From Erythroxylum novogranatense (taxonomy: Eukaryota > Streptophyta > Magnoliopsida > Malpighiales > Erythroxylaceae), in assembly GCA_029891385.1 (NCBI GenBank), contig CM057231.1:62169103-62233102 (forward strand): a stretch of 64,000 nt of DNA, read 5' to 3'. Each line of letters begins with the position of its first letter. Positions within the stretch are counted from its first letter, which is position 1. Positions 34,251 through 45,090 of the stretch are shown in pieces. A program made the position numbers and the translations under genes. Under the pieces are notes generated by a model that was not told where the DNA came from, did not search any database, and saw only the letters and a program-made list of their open reading frames with translations.

Positions 34251-36085
34251 GCTTGAAGCAAAGTCGACAAGTGTTTGTTTGTAGGATATCCTAAAGAGAC
34301 CATGGGATATCAATTCTACCTTCCGAGGAACAAAGGTGTTTGTTTGAAGCATGCTGTCTTTTTAGAGAAAGAGTTTCTTCTGCAAGAAGACAGTGGGAGC
34401 AAAGTCGAACTTGAAGAAGTTCAAGATGCTCAAACAAGCACAGATCAACTGCTGAACACAGGCATCACTCATTCGGATGAAATAATGATTCAACCTTACA
34501 TTGCACCACGAAGTTCGTGGAGTCAAGTAGGATGCGCATTGTTCCCGAGAGATACGGATTTCTCGTAAGTGAACAGAATGACGTATTGCTCATAGAAAAT
34601 GATGAGCCTGCTACCTATGAAGAGGTTCTGAAAAGTTCAGAGTCTGAAAAATGGCTTTGTGCCATGAAAGCCGAAATGGATTCCATGTACATAAACCAAG
34701 TATGGACTTTGGTTGATGCACCTGAAGGGATAAAACCTATAGGGTGCAAATGGGTTTTCAAGAAGAAAACCGACATGGATGGTAATGTGATTACCTACAA
34801 AGCAAGGCTTGTGGCCAAAGGATTTCGTCAAAGACAAGGAGTTGACTATGACGAGACCTTCACCCGTAGCAATGCTTAAATCCATTCGGATACTCCTAGC
34901 CATTGCGCTCATTATGATTATGAGATATGGCAAATGGATGTGAAGACAACTTTCCTTAATCGAAATCGGCGAGGATGTGTACATGACACAACCAGAGGGC
35001 TTCACTTCCAGTGATGGCGAAAAGGTATGTAAGCTTCAGAAATCCATCTATGGATTGAAGCAAGCATCCAGGAGTTGGAACATCCGTTTTGATGAGTCAA
35101 TCAAAGAGTTTGGTTTTTCTCAAAATCCGGATGAGTATTGTGTGTACAAAAAGGTTAATGAGAATGCAATCGTTTTCCTTGTGCTATATGTGGATGACAT
35201 ATTATTACTAGGAAACGATGTCTCAATGCTGCAATCAGTTAAAATTTGGTTGTCCAAGCAATTTGCGATGAAAGACCTTGGTGAAGCAACTTATATCCTT
35301 GGGATAAAGATTTATAGAGATAGATCGAAGAAGTTGCTTGGTCTTTCACAATCATCTACATAGACAAGATGCTAAAGAGGTTTAGCATGGAGCAATCCAA
35401 GAGAGGGTTTCTTCCCATCACTCATGGGATAACACTCTCGAAATCTATGTGTCTAAGACACAAGATGAGAGGATCGCATGGATCGATCCGTATGCATCTG
35501 CGGTAGGATCGATCATGTATGCTATGTTATGTACGAGGCCCGATGTATCGTATGCTCTAAGTGTTACGGCGGATACCAATCGGATCTGGTGAGGTCCTTT
35601 GGGTGGTATCAAGAATATCCTCAAGTACTTGCGAAGGACTAAGGATGTTTTCTTGATATATGGAGATGGAAATCTCTAAGTGGCGGCATCTGGATGCGAT
35701 TTCCAATCGACAAGGATGACTCGGATCCCAACGGTTATGTTTTCCTGCTGAGCGGCGGAGCGGTCGAGTTGGAAGAGTTCAAACAAGAGACGGCTGGCGA
35801 TTCGACGATCGAGGCGAGTACATTCTTTGCATCGAGGCGGCAAAGGAAGTCGTTTGGATCGAAGTTCATTTCGAACTTGGTGTGGTTCTAGTCGTGATGG
35901 ACCCATACGGTTGTATTGTGACAACAATGGGGCTATTGCTCGAGCAAAAGAACCGAGGTCTCACCAACGATCTAAACACGTACTCTGCAGATATCATCGA
36001 TTCGAGATCATTCTTTAGAGGTGATGTCGTGATCGAGAGGATTCCCACGAAGCGAACATTCTTGATCCGCTTGTGAAGCCATTAT
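34251..36085 (+). pseudogene. Copia reverse transcriptase and RNase H of C1
   Basis: The reverse transcriptase start (WTLVDAPEGIKPIGCKWVFK, then KARLVAKGF) is in the frame 34517-34879. It is broken at 34865-34980 by short deletions and resumes in 34977-35363, with the catalytic YVDD at 35187-35198 and LGLSQS near the end. RNase H is spread over frames at 35460-36076, including an LYCDNNGAIA string near 35910 and ERIPT near 36045. The domain order gag-PR-IN-RT-RH marks Ty1/copia. The family's polyprotein is normally one frame of about 1300 residues; here at least eight frame changes occur. Confidence 0.85.
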
Positions 36086-36149
36086 TCTGAAGAATTTTGA
36101 TTCTCATGTACTCGCTATGGTATTAGATACCAAGCGATTGACTTTAGGT

Positions 36150-36161
36150 CAGTGGGAGATT
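36150..36161 (+). promoter_or_regulatory. Polypurine tract of C1
   Basis: AGTGGGAGATT lies immediately upstream of the 3' LTR start (TGTTAGAG at 36162). It primes plus-strand DNA synthesis. Confidence 0.8.
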
Positions 36162-37975
36162 TGTTAGAGTAGTGCCTAAAGGCAATCCCTTTAGCGCTTT
36201 TGTTCATAGTCATATGCGCACTTTATGAATAAATAAAGAAAGGCATGTTTCATTTATTTGATATTCTTTATGAATTGATATTGATCTTTAATCAAATTAA
36301 TGAAGTCCATGATATATGACATAGCATGAAGGAAATTATGACGTGATCATAATCCTGAGATTCCTATCATGTGCAATTATGTCAGTATCTAAATCCTCCC
36401 TAGTCATAGGATTAATGAGATTGGACATCATTAATCCAGACAGACTAGCATATGTCATACTCCTTGATTTGATCAAGCAGTGGATCTCAAAAACTGTAAA
36501 TATGAGATATTTAGAGTTGACATATGGATGCTTACTAGTCGTAGTAAGTTCATTGGATGACCTGCCATGAGATCATCACATGGATTTAATGTCAGTGATA
36601 ATCTCATCATAGCAATGGTGCAAGTATCTTTAGACTTGAGGTACTCAAGGATATCTTGGATATTGATCCTGTACTTTGACTCCATTCTTTGTGGCCTTCC
36701 AGAGGTTACTCATAGGGTGGTGCTTGGGTACAGTTTGAGGTATTCGAAGGTAATTGAGTAGCCAATAAAGTTTCATCACTGCAGCGAGCAGAAGAGATAC
36801 CTGCCTCTTGTCGGGATCATTACTTTAAGTCTCGGCGGAGCATGACTATGTCATGAAGAGTGTCTTCATGGACATATAAAGTAATGAGTCCTCGACAGGC
36901 CCGATTTCACTTGGGCTAGACTTAGTCTAGTAAGAGTTGACATATTGGCCATACTCATAACCAAGTGGGGTATAGGATGATGAAAGGACGAATTGCACAG
37001 TAATTGACTATGGAAGGGTTCGTGATCTGGTTCGTGATGAATTCATCAAACCGATTACTTTCCGGTCAATTTGGGGTCATGATGTGTTGCTAGATACCGC
37101 TCATGACTTGCTCAGATTAATTGTTAATCTAAGTGGCCAACATAACCGGAAACCTAAAGGGTCACACGCATAAGAGTGTTTCAGAGGATCTGTAAAATAG
37201 TAATTGGACAGAGTTTCAATTATGGAGAGCATTAGGATTAAATAGATCCCAATGGGATTGGGATATGTCCCGATGAGATCGTGACATCAATATTGCTAAG
37301 AATGGTTTAGAGTCGTTTGACCGGGGCCTGATAGTTGGTGAGATCGACCCAGTTGGATCGACCTTAGCAAATATATTCTAATTAATTAATTAAGTAATTA
37401 ATTAATTAATTATTATATATATATATGTACATGGACGTTGGAATGAGGAAAGGAGAGGATAAAACTTTGAAAGTCAAAGTTTATTACTTTATTCATTAAA
37501 TAAACTAATGGATATAAAGCCTCCATTTGTCCTAAGCATGGATTGATTTTTAAGTGTTAAAATCAACATAAGAAGGCTTATGGAAGAGGATGGTCGTAGG
37601 TTTTATGAAAGGAAGAAAAAGAAAGCTTAAGTGTTAAGCTTTGTAAAGAAAGTTTCATTTTCTTCTTCTTCATCAAGCCATCATCGATTTCTTCTCTTCT
37701 CCAAGCACAAGGTTCCAACGTTTTCTCAAGCTCTCCGGAGACGGAGGTAGGGTCTAGCGGCTCTTATTCGTTCTAGCTATTCCCGGGTCAAAAGGGTTTG
37801 ACTTCGGTTAGGTTTTCGATCTCTGCGTGGATACCTTTAGAGATAGTCTCTATTGGCTATTCAGTTTGAGGTTTTCATACCGACACCGGGATACTAGGTT
37901 TGGGAAGGTCCCGGAATAAAAATTTTTGTTTCATTTCTTTGGAACATGTGATGTTCCTCCCGGGATTTTCCTACA
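36162..37975 (+). repeat. 3' LTR of copia element C1
   Basis: 1814 bp with the same termini as the 5' LTR (TGTTAGAGTAGTGCC to TTTTCCTACA). It is followed by GCAAT, compared with GTAAT left of the element. Most differences between the LTRs are short changes where one copy has CAG or CTG and the other CG or CGG. Confidence 0.92.
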
Positions 37976-39180
37976 GCAATGATCTACGGAATGCATGTGG
38001 ATTTTGAATCTTTGAGGAAAGACGACATGGATATCGAACTAGAGATAGTAGAAGCAGGATGGAGGAAGTTCTTCCAGGTACGAGAAATTGTATATCAAAA
38101 TGAGGTGTACGATTTCTGGAAGATTGTGCAGCTAGTAGACAATGTTATTGTTTCTACAGTAGATAGATTGTCTATTCTTGTGACAAGGGAGATGATTGAG
38201 AAGGTGAATGAATGTCCATCTGTTGGAGAGAAGCTCACAAGCAAAGCCAGATGGATGAAAAAAGTCAGTCTAAAGGAAGAGGAAGTCAGTCGACAGTTGT
38301 ATGGATAAAATGACCCAACGGAGAGAAAGACCTTGAGTTTGGTGCCGAAGGCTAGGGTCTTACATGCAATCTTGTTCAATTGCGTCTTACCGAGAGCAGG
38401 TTCAAGGCATTTGGTGACAACTTTGGATGAACAATCCCTATTTTACTTGTTGAATCGCCAACCCGTAGATTTACCATTTCTGATTTTTCAGTATATGGTT
38501 AAGGCGATGAAAGATACTAACAGCTACCCTTATGAAATGTTGCTAACAAGGATATTCAGGGAGTCTGGAGTTCTTCTTGATAGAGGAAACAGATTGAAGA
38601 TGTCTGTCAAAAGTGTTATCAACTCGTCATCAGAGCAAAATGGGCTCAAGAATCGAGACAGATTAGAAGCAGATTCTGAGATTAAAGCAAGAACTGAGGG
38701 GGAGCGGACAAAGAAGAAATCTCCTACAACGAGTTCTAAATCTCAAGTTAGTGGAAGTATGCCCATGATTGAAAAGAGGAAATCATCAAAAGAAACATTG
38801 AAAGAAAAGATGATTACTCAGAAAGAAAGTAGCTGAGTACGGAGTACAGACGAAGGTGCTTTGAAGAGAAAAGGGGACAAGCTTGTGGGTGAAATTCCAA
38901 AGAAAGCGAAGAGATCACCCAGGATTTGAACCTTGCGACAATAGGAAGAAAAGAGATCGAGAGAACTGAGTCAGGCATAAATCTCTGAGATAGGCGCACC
39001 TAAGGCTACAAAGTCTGTAGTCCCTATTTGAAATGAGGATACAGCCAAACAGGCTAAGGAGACTGAGAGGAAAAGAAAATTGGAGTTTGAGAAGTAGAAA
39101 TCCCAATCTAAAAAGACTCTAAGACTGACTGTGGCAGTGAAGAAGACTAAGGAAGTACGCCAAAAGAAGAGTTTTCCTAC
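37976..39180 (+). pseudogene. Plant transposon-protein gene, broken at both ends
   Basis: One frame runs 37979-38836 with a single in-frame TAA (38306-38308). It begins MIYGMHVDFESLRKDDMDIE. After the stop it continues VPKARVLHAILFNCVLPRAG, then DLPFLIFQYMVKAM and a lysine/serine-rich tail. The 'LPRxGSR...LPFLI' pattern is that of the 'putative plant transposon protein' domain found beside plant retroelements, whose biochemical role is unknown. A lysine-rich tail is traceable with further stops to 39180, where the LTR of element D begins. On the left it is cut exactly by the C1 LTR. A second fragment of the same family is at 26497-26654. Confidence 0.7.
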
Positions 39181-40290
39181 TGTTGGACCAATGGTGGTTG
39201 ACAAATTAAATCCCTTTATGTTTTGATAATAATAAAATATCTAGAATTAGTTAAGAAATTATTTTAGGTATTTTGGGATTATTATTCAATGAAAGAATTG
39301 TACAAATCAGGATGGGCAAGTGATAAATCATTGAAGAATCAAGTTGGGAGTTTCCTTATAAGTGAAAAAGACATTAATAATGAGGATTATTGAAGATTTG
39401 GTTGAATGTTACCGTTGAAGCCAACATAAGTCGACTTGCATAGCATAAGTTGACTTATACATCAAGATCTGAACAGCATAAGTCGACTAGAAAAGCATAA
39501 GTCGACTAACATATGAAGATATGTCAACACAAGTCGACTAATCATACATAAGTCGACTTATCGAGGACCACAAGTCGACTTACATAGCACAAGACGACTT
39601 ATAGAAGAGCGGAGATGCAATTTTACGTAAAATGTTGTCACAAGTCGACTTATACATGACGACAAGTTGACTTATGGGTACAACAAATTAATTCCAACGG
39701 TCTCATTAGCTACAAATGGAAAGGAGGATGTTAAGGAACGGTCATAACAATCATACAATGGCTAGAATGGCTTCCAACAGCTATTTTTCTCCAAGTATAA
39801 AGAGTGGATGATTTATGAAGAGACTACCGAAGTTCTACAAGTAAAAAAATACTCTTCTATTGCTCCAAAATTGCTCATTATTGTTCTTATCTTGTTATAC
39901 CATTGTATTGAGCTTTGTTCTTCAATCTTTATATTATTTTTCTTACAATTTGAGTGACTAGTGAAAGGTCACGTGTGAGGTAGGATTTGTGCCGGAAAAC
40001 AAATCGGGTGTAAAGGTTGCTTGAGCCGGAAATCACGTAGAATTGTAAGAAGTTCACACTCAACTAAAAAGTGTGCAATAAAGTAGTTTGCAAAATCCTA
40101 AGTGGGAGCTTAGGTAGAGGACGTAGGTCTTAGCACCGAACCTCTATAAAAACAGTGTTTGCTCTTCTTCACTACTCTTTACATTTAATTTTGATTAAAT
40201 TGTTTTTGTGTGAACTAACTTATGATTTTATTGTAGAAAATTACAAAAAGCTTAAAGATCTATTCAACCCCCCCTTCTAGATCGTTTACA
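39181..40290 (+). repeat. LTR of copia element D with palindrome cluster
   Basis: 1110 bp starting TGTTGGACCAATGG and ending CTTCTAGATCGTTTACA, followed directly by a primer-binding site. A cluster of AAGTCGACTT/A palindromes lies at 39428-39673, and a TATA-like box at 39796-39802 follows it. A second TATA-like string is at 40145. No second LTR of this element is in the window. Confidence 0.85.
39428..39673. repeat. AAGTCGACTT palindrome cluster in LTR D
   Basis: Sites start at 39428, 39447 (AAGTTGACTT), 39480, 39499 and 39531 (AAGTCGACTA), 39550, 39572, 39591 (AAGACGACTT), 39642 and 39664 (AAGTTGACTT). Neighbours are often 19-22 bp apart. The cluster lies about 120-370 bp upstream of the TATA-like box at 39796, an upstream regulatory position. 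Confidence 0.9.
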
Positions 40291-40473
40291 ATTGGTATCA
40301 GAGCAAAAGTATCCAAGGATGACACACAATAACCTAGCGGAAGAAGGTAACACAAACAATCGCCCTCCTTTATTTAATGGTACTAACTATTCCTCTTGGA
40401 AAAATCCTATGAAGTATCATATTATAAGCGAGGGAGTGGAATACTAGAAGATTATCATTTTTGGTCCACAAGC
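40291..40473 (+). pseudogene. PBS and gag start of copia element D (truncated)
   Basis: ATTGGTATCAGAGC (40291-40304) is a perfect iMet primer-binding site. From the ATG at 40319 the frame reads 42 codons including RPPLFNGTNYSSWKNPMKYH, the N-terminal signature of plant copia gag. It ends in TAG at 40444-40446, where a glutamate or tryptophan codon would be expected. The element is interrupted 27 bp later by the LTR of C3. Confidence 0.85.
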
Positions 40474-41740
40474 TGCTAGAGTAGTGCCCTAAAGGCAATC
40501 GCCTTTAGCGCGTTTTGTACAAAATTGTGTACATTCTTTATAAATAAATAAAGAAAGGCTTATTTCATTAATTTGATGTTCATCATTTATGAATGGATAT
40601 TGATCTATAAGCAAATTAATGAAGTCCATGATATATGACATAGCATGAAGGAAATTATGATGTGATCATACTACTGAGATTTCTATCATGTGCAATTATG
40701 TCAAGATCTAAATTATCCCTAGTCATAGGATTCTCGAGATCGGACATCGGTAACTTGAAAGACTAGCACATCTCAAGCTCCTTGATTTGATCAGCGCAAA
40801 GGATCTCGAAACTGTAAATATGAGATATTTAGGGTTGAGACGTGGATGCTTACTAGAGGTAGTAAGTACATTGGTTGACCTGCTATGAGATCATCATATG
40901 GATGTCCTATTCTAATGTCAGTGATAATCTCATCATAGCAATGGTGCAAGTATCCTTAGACTTGAGGTACTCAAGGATATCTTGGATGCTGATTCTGTGC
41001 TTTGACTCCATTCCTTGTTACCTCACAGAGGTCACTCATAGGGTGGTGATTGGGTACAGTTTGAGGTATTCGAAGGTAATTGAGTAGCCAATAGAGAATT
41101 CACCACTTCTGTGATAGCAGAAGATGATACCCATGGCCTCTTGTCAGGGTCATTACTTGGAAATCTCTGATCAGAGTACATATGTCATGAAGAGTGTCTT
41201 CGTTGACATATTTAGTATTAAGTAATGAGTCCCAGGATAAGAACTGAAATTACTTGGACTAGATTTGACACAGTCAGTCTAGTGAGAGTTGACACATTGC
41301 CCATACTTATAACCAAGTGGGGTATAGCATGGTGAAAGGACGAATTGCACGGTAATTATCTATGGAAAGGTTCGTGATATGGTCCATGATGAATATATGT
41401 TTATTCGTCAAACCAATTACTTTCCGGTCAATTGGGGGTCATGATGTGTTGCTAGATACCGCTCATGACTTGCTCAGATTAAGTGTTAATCTAAATGGCC
41501 AACATAACCGGGAACCTAATGGGTCACACGCATAAGAGTGTCTCGGAGAATTCGTAAAATAGTTTTGGATAGAGATTCAATATATGGAGAGCAATCAGAT
41601 TAAATGGATCCCGATGAGATCGAGATATGTCCCGATGAGATCGCGACATCGATATTGCTGAGACAGGTCTCCGGTGATTTTTCCCTACCGGGACCCGGTA
41701 GGACCGACCCCAGTGTGACTGGACCACTTTAGCATTTATT

Positions 41741-41776
<36 letters not shown>

Positions 41777-42300
41777 CGTGGATGGAGGAGATGGAGCTTT
41801 AGAAACTTCTTCTTTAATGCTTAGTCATCAAGCATTAACTGAAAAAATGATAAAATAATGAAGATGAAAGATGATGATGCTCGTTGATGATGTATAAGAG
41901 GTTTAAAAACAAGTTTTAAACCTAAGTGTATAAGGGCTTCTTTGTGGGTTTTGCAAGAAAGAAGAGAAAGGGTTTTTCATCTTTCAAGCTTTCCATCATC
42001 ATCATCCTTCAAGTTCTTCTCCAAGGCTTTATCTCCTCTTCATCATTCTCAAGCTCTCCAAGGACAAAGGTAGGAGCTAGTACTCTTTACTTTGTTCTGA
42101 CTATTCTCGGGTCAAAGGGTTTGTCCCGGTTAGGTTTTCCGATCTCTGCGTGGATACCGTTAGAGACGGTCTCCTTTGGTCGTTTTGGTTTGACTTTGTT
42201 ATATAGTCACATGGATCCTGGCTTTCGGGAAGGTCCCGAAACAAAAATTTTTGTTTTCCATACCATGGGCATGTGATACTCACACCGGGATTTTCCTACA
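40474..42300 (+). repeat. 5' LTR of copia element C3
   Basis: 1827 bp, beginning TGCTAGAGTAGTGCCCTAAA and ending GGGATTTTCCTACA. It is homologous to the C1 LTRs throughout but clearly more diverged from them than they are from each other. It contains a (TA)n(TG)n microsatellite at about 41738-41777 where the C1 LTRs have only a (TA)n run. Confidence 0.9.
41738..41777. repeat. (TA)n(TG)n microsatellite
   Basis: A run of TA dinucleotides followed by about ten TG dinucleotides, inside the C3 LTR. Confidence 0.95.
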
Positions 42301-43328
42301 GTGGTATCAGAGCCACTTGTGTCGTATATAACGAAGAAACCATGACTAGGTCGGAGTTCCCTAATGCTTGTGGTGATGATGGATGTTATATATGTGAATT
42401 TCGAATTCAGTATAGAGATAGTGTTTTCGAAATTTTCTTTCCCAGATATGTTCACAAGATGTTGTTGCATATGTCTGTGGAAGCTCGGGATTTATCAATG
42501 TGATTTGATATGGTTTTGCTAATTTATTCCCTAATGTTCTGGTTGCTGTTTTTGTGCACATTCCTTGAACAGGCATGCTTATAAATTCAAGAATAAATTG
42601 TAGAAAATTTTGTTTTTGGGTTTTCTTTCACCGAAATGTCTCTAAGATGTTTGTTAATGTCTATGAGAAAGGAAAAATGTTTTTGAGGTGATTTACTATT
42701 TATTTGAGAATTTATTGTGTGCTTCTGGGAATAACTGTGTTGGAGAACACAGATTCTACATTGGCCTTGTTGCTAAGGTTGAAAGAGTTTTTGATGGAAA
42801 TAAATCCTTAAAAAATTCATGGATCATTTTGTGAATATTTAGTAACCTTAGTAATTTTCTCAGAATTTATTGAAATTGTTTCAATGCGTTATTCAAGGAA
42901 AAGGCAAAGCTTGGCAGTTTTGAGAAAGTTGCTGGAGCTGTTTTGTTTGAAATAAGAAATTGTGTAGATTTCAATTCCAATGCCTTGGATCATTTTTAAT
43001 GTGATTAAAAATGTTTTACATTGATGTTGCATGTTTTCCAAACTGATTTTCTTGAAATTGGGTTTCCAAACAATTTTCGGATGCCAAATGTGTCTCATTA
43101 GCGTCTCGTTAGTATATTCCCTTATCTTGATTGTTTTGGCCGTCAAAAATTTTGTGACCAGTGCCGAAGTATTCTTGATAAAGTGTAGACTACCTAGAGA
43201 TACTTAGGGTGGTAGTTTGATATTCGCAAAATTATTTGGAAATCTAAATGAATAAGAGTGTATTCATCGATTTCAAGTTTTTCATGTATAGTTTGACTAT
43301 ATATGGTAAGCAACAATGAAAGTGTTTC
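42301..43328 (+). mobile_element. PBS and leader of copia element C3 (interrupted)
   Basis: GTGGTATCAGAGCC (42301) is an intact iMet primer-binding site. The following 1 kb aligns with the C1 leader (30114-31140), for example GTGATTAAAAATGT and AGCGTCTCGTTAGTATAT. It has no coding frame. Element I starts at 43329, before the point where gag would be reached, so the rest of C3 lies beyond the nested insertions or is lost. Confidence 0.8.
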
Positions 43329-43700
43329 TGTTAGCCCCAAAATTTTATTTTATTTTATTTTTATTTTATTTTTATTTTTTTTATTTTTTATTTAGCATGA
43401 TTAAAGGAGGTTAAAGCTTTCATTATTAAGTAAATTAGCATTGATTAAATTAGGTAGCATGAATTAAAAGGAATTAATGAGTTAGGTGAAGAATTAATGG
43501 AAGTAAATATGTTAGTTGGTTAGTTAGATTAAAATTTAATGAAATGGGCTTTAAATGAGGTAGGAAGGAGAAGAGCATAAATTGGGCTTTAAATGAGTTA
43601 GTGGGCTTTGAGTAGTGTAGGAAATTAAAGAAGAAAGGAAGATAAGATAAGAGGAAATGAAGATGGGCTTTGGGCTTGGGCTTAGTTTTTAAGTGAGGAG

Positions 43701-43709
43701 TATAAAAGG
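43701..43709 (+). promoter_or_regulatory. TATA box of element I LTR
   Basis: TATAAAAGG, with an identical copy at 51809-51817 in the 3' LTR. It is followed by an AG-rich transcribed region as in the other long LTRs here. Confidence 0.6.
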
Positions 43710-45060
43710 ATGAAGAAAGGAGTAAGTTGTAGGTTAAAGAAAGGAAGAAAGCGAAAATAGAAGGAGAGGGAGAGGTGAGTGTCGATGGCATAAGGAGAAA
43801 GAAGAAGAAGATAGTTAGGTCTTCATTTTCCAAGAGTTTGAAGAAGAGTTGGAAGAAAGTCAAAGAGATAAAAGGTGGAGAATACTTGAAGCTTCAATTT
43901 AAACCAAGTTAGCACTTGTGTTGGTGGAGATTTAAGGTAAGCCTTGAGTTAAGGTTTAAGTTCTTGGTTGGGTTTTGGTTAGAAAGAGTAGAAATGGAAT
44001 GGGTATTGTGATTCCACCATTGATTTCATAAAGGATGTATTGTGGTTTCTCAATTGAAGTTGAGTTGACTTTGGGTTATTTGATTTTCATGAAGTTGACC
44101 AAAGGAGAGAAAGAAGAAGAAGGAGAAGGAGAAGAGTATCATTGAACCAAGAATTGTCAAGTGAAAGAGGTGGGTTACACCTTTACTTTTATGTTTTGAG
44201 CATTTAATGTAAATTCAATAAATGATATTCATGATATTTATTGCTTGTGTTGTTGATATTGATGATTGCATTGAGCGTTATTATGGTTGTTGAAAACCAT
44301 AAATGAATGATATGAATGCTATAGTTGTGGTTGTTGGATAATTATGCGTGTTATGGTATGTGATTATAAATGTTGAAATGATGATTGGAAATGCTTGGAA
44401 TTGTTGAGTTGAGAATGTATGAATGATGAGTTATATGTGAATGAAAATAATGCATGTTGATGATTGGATGATGTTTGAGTTGGTTGAGAAACTAACTTGC
44501 ATGAACATGATGAAAAGGGATATAAATGAAATAGCTTAAATGAGCATGAATGTGCAATATGAATTATGCATGAATTATACGATATGAAATATGATGAAAA
44601 GATGATTTTTAAGAAACAATGAATTGGACAAGAACAGTCCAATTTTATGATGATGCATGATTAATATGTTAAGTGGGTAAGGTATAGTCCTCAAGATATG
44701 TCACGTGCCGTTGACGAAGAAGCCTTCACCACCGCCTGATTGTGGCATAGGATGATCTAACATATTGGACTCCTCAAAATTGCCCATGTGACCTCATTAA
44801 ATGGGATCACATGGTTGCCAAGAATAAGGACTTACCGAGCCAATTATGTGTTTTACATGAATCTATATGAAAGTGGAAGGTTGTTAAATGATTGAAGAAT
44901 TATGAATGTTTGATGATTGATGAATAAGTGAATTATGATAAATTATGATGATGATATGCATGGTTGATTGGTTTACTAATGTGTGTATTATGATTTTGTG
45001 AGGAATTGTTAAATGCATGGATAAGTGAATGAACATGCTTATGATATAAACGTAAATGTG

Positions 45061-45090
45061 TTACCCACGGAGCGCAAGCTCACCCCCCTC
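45061..45090 (+). promoter_or_regulatory. Conserved LTR hairpin motif (element I, 5' copy)
   Basis: TTACCCACG is followed by GAGCGCAAGCTC (45070-45081), a 4-bp stem with a GCAA loop of the GNRA class, then ACCCCCCTC. The 3' LTR copy has the hairpin at 53185-53196. It lies about 1.4 kb downstream of the TATA box, inside the presumed transcript. Confidence 0.65.

Noticed and set aside
27800..39180. The RNase H tail, C1 and the transposon-protein frame as one large host or element gene
   Set aside because: LTR boundaries at 28281 and 37975 separate three unrelated origins.
43474..43863. 129-codon minus-strand frame, with a shorter copy at 51789-51971
   Set aside because: It lies in the AG-rich transcribed part of the element I LTR, is Leu/Phe/Ser-rich and has no signature; a shadow frame.
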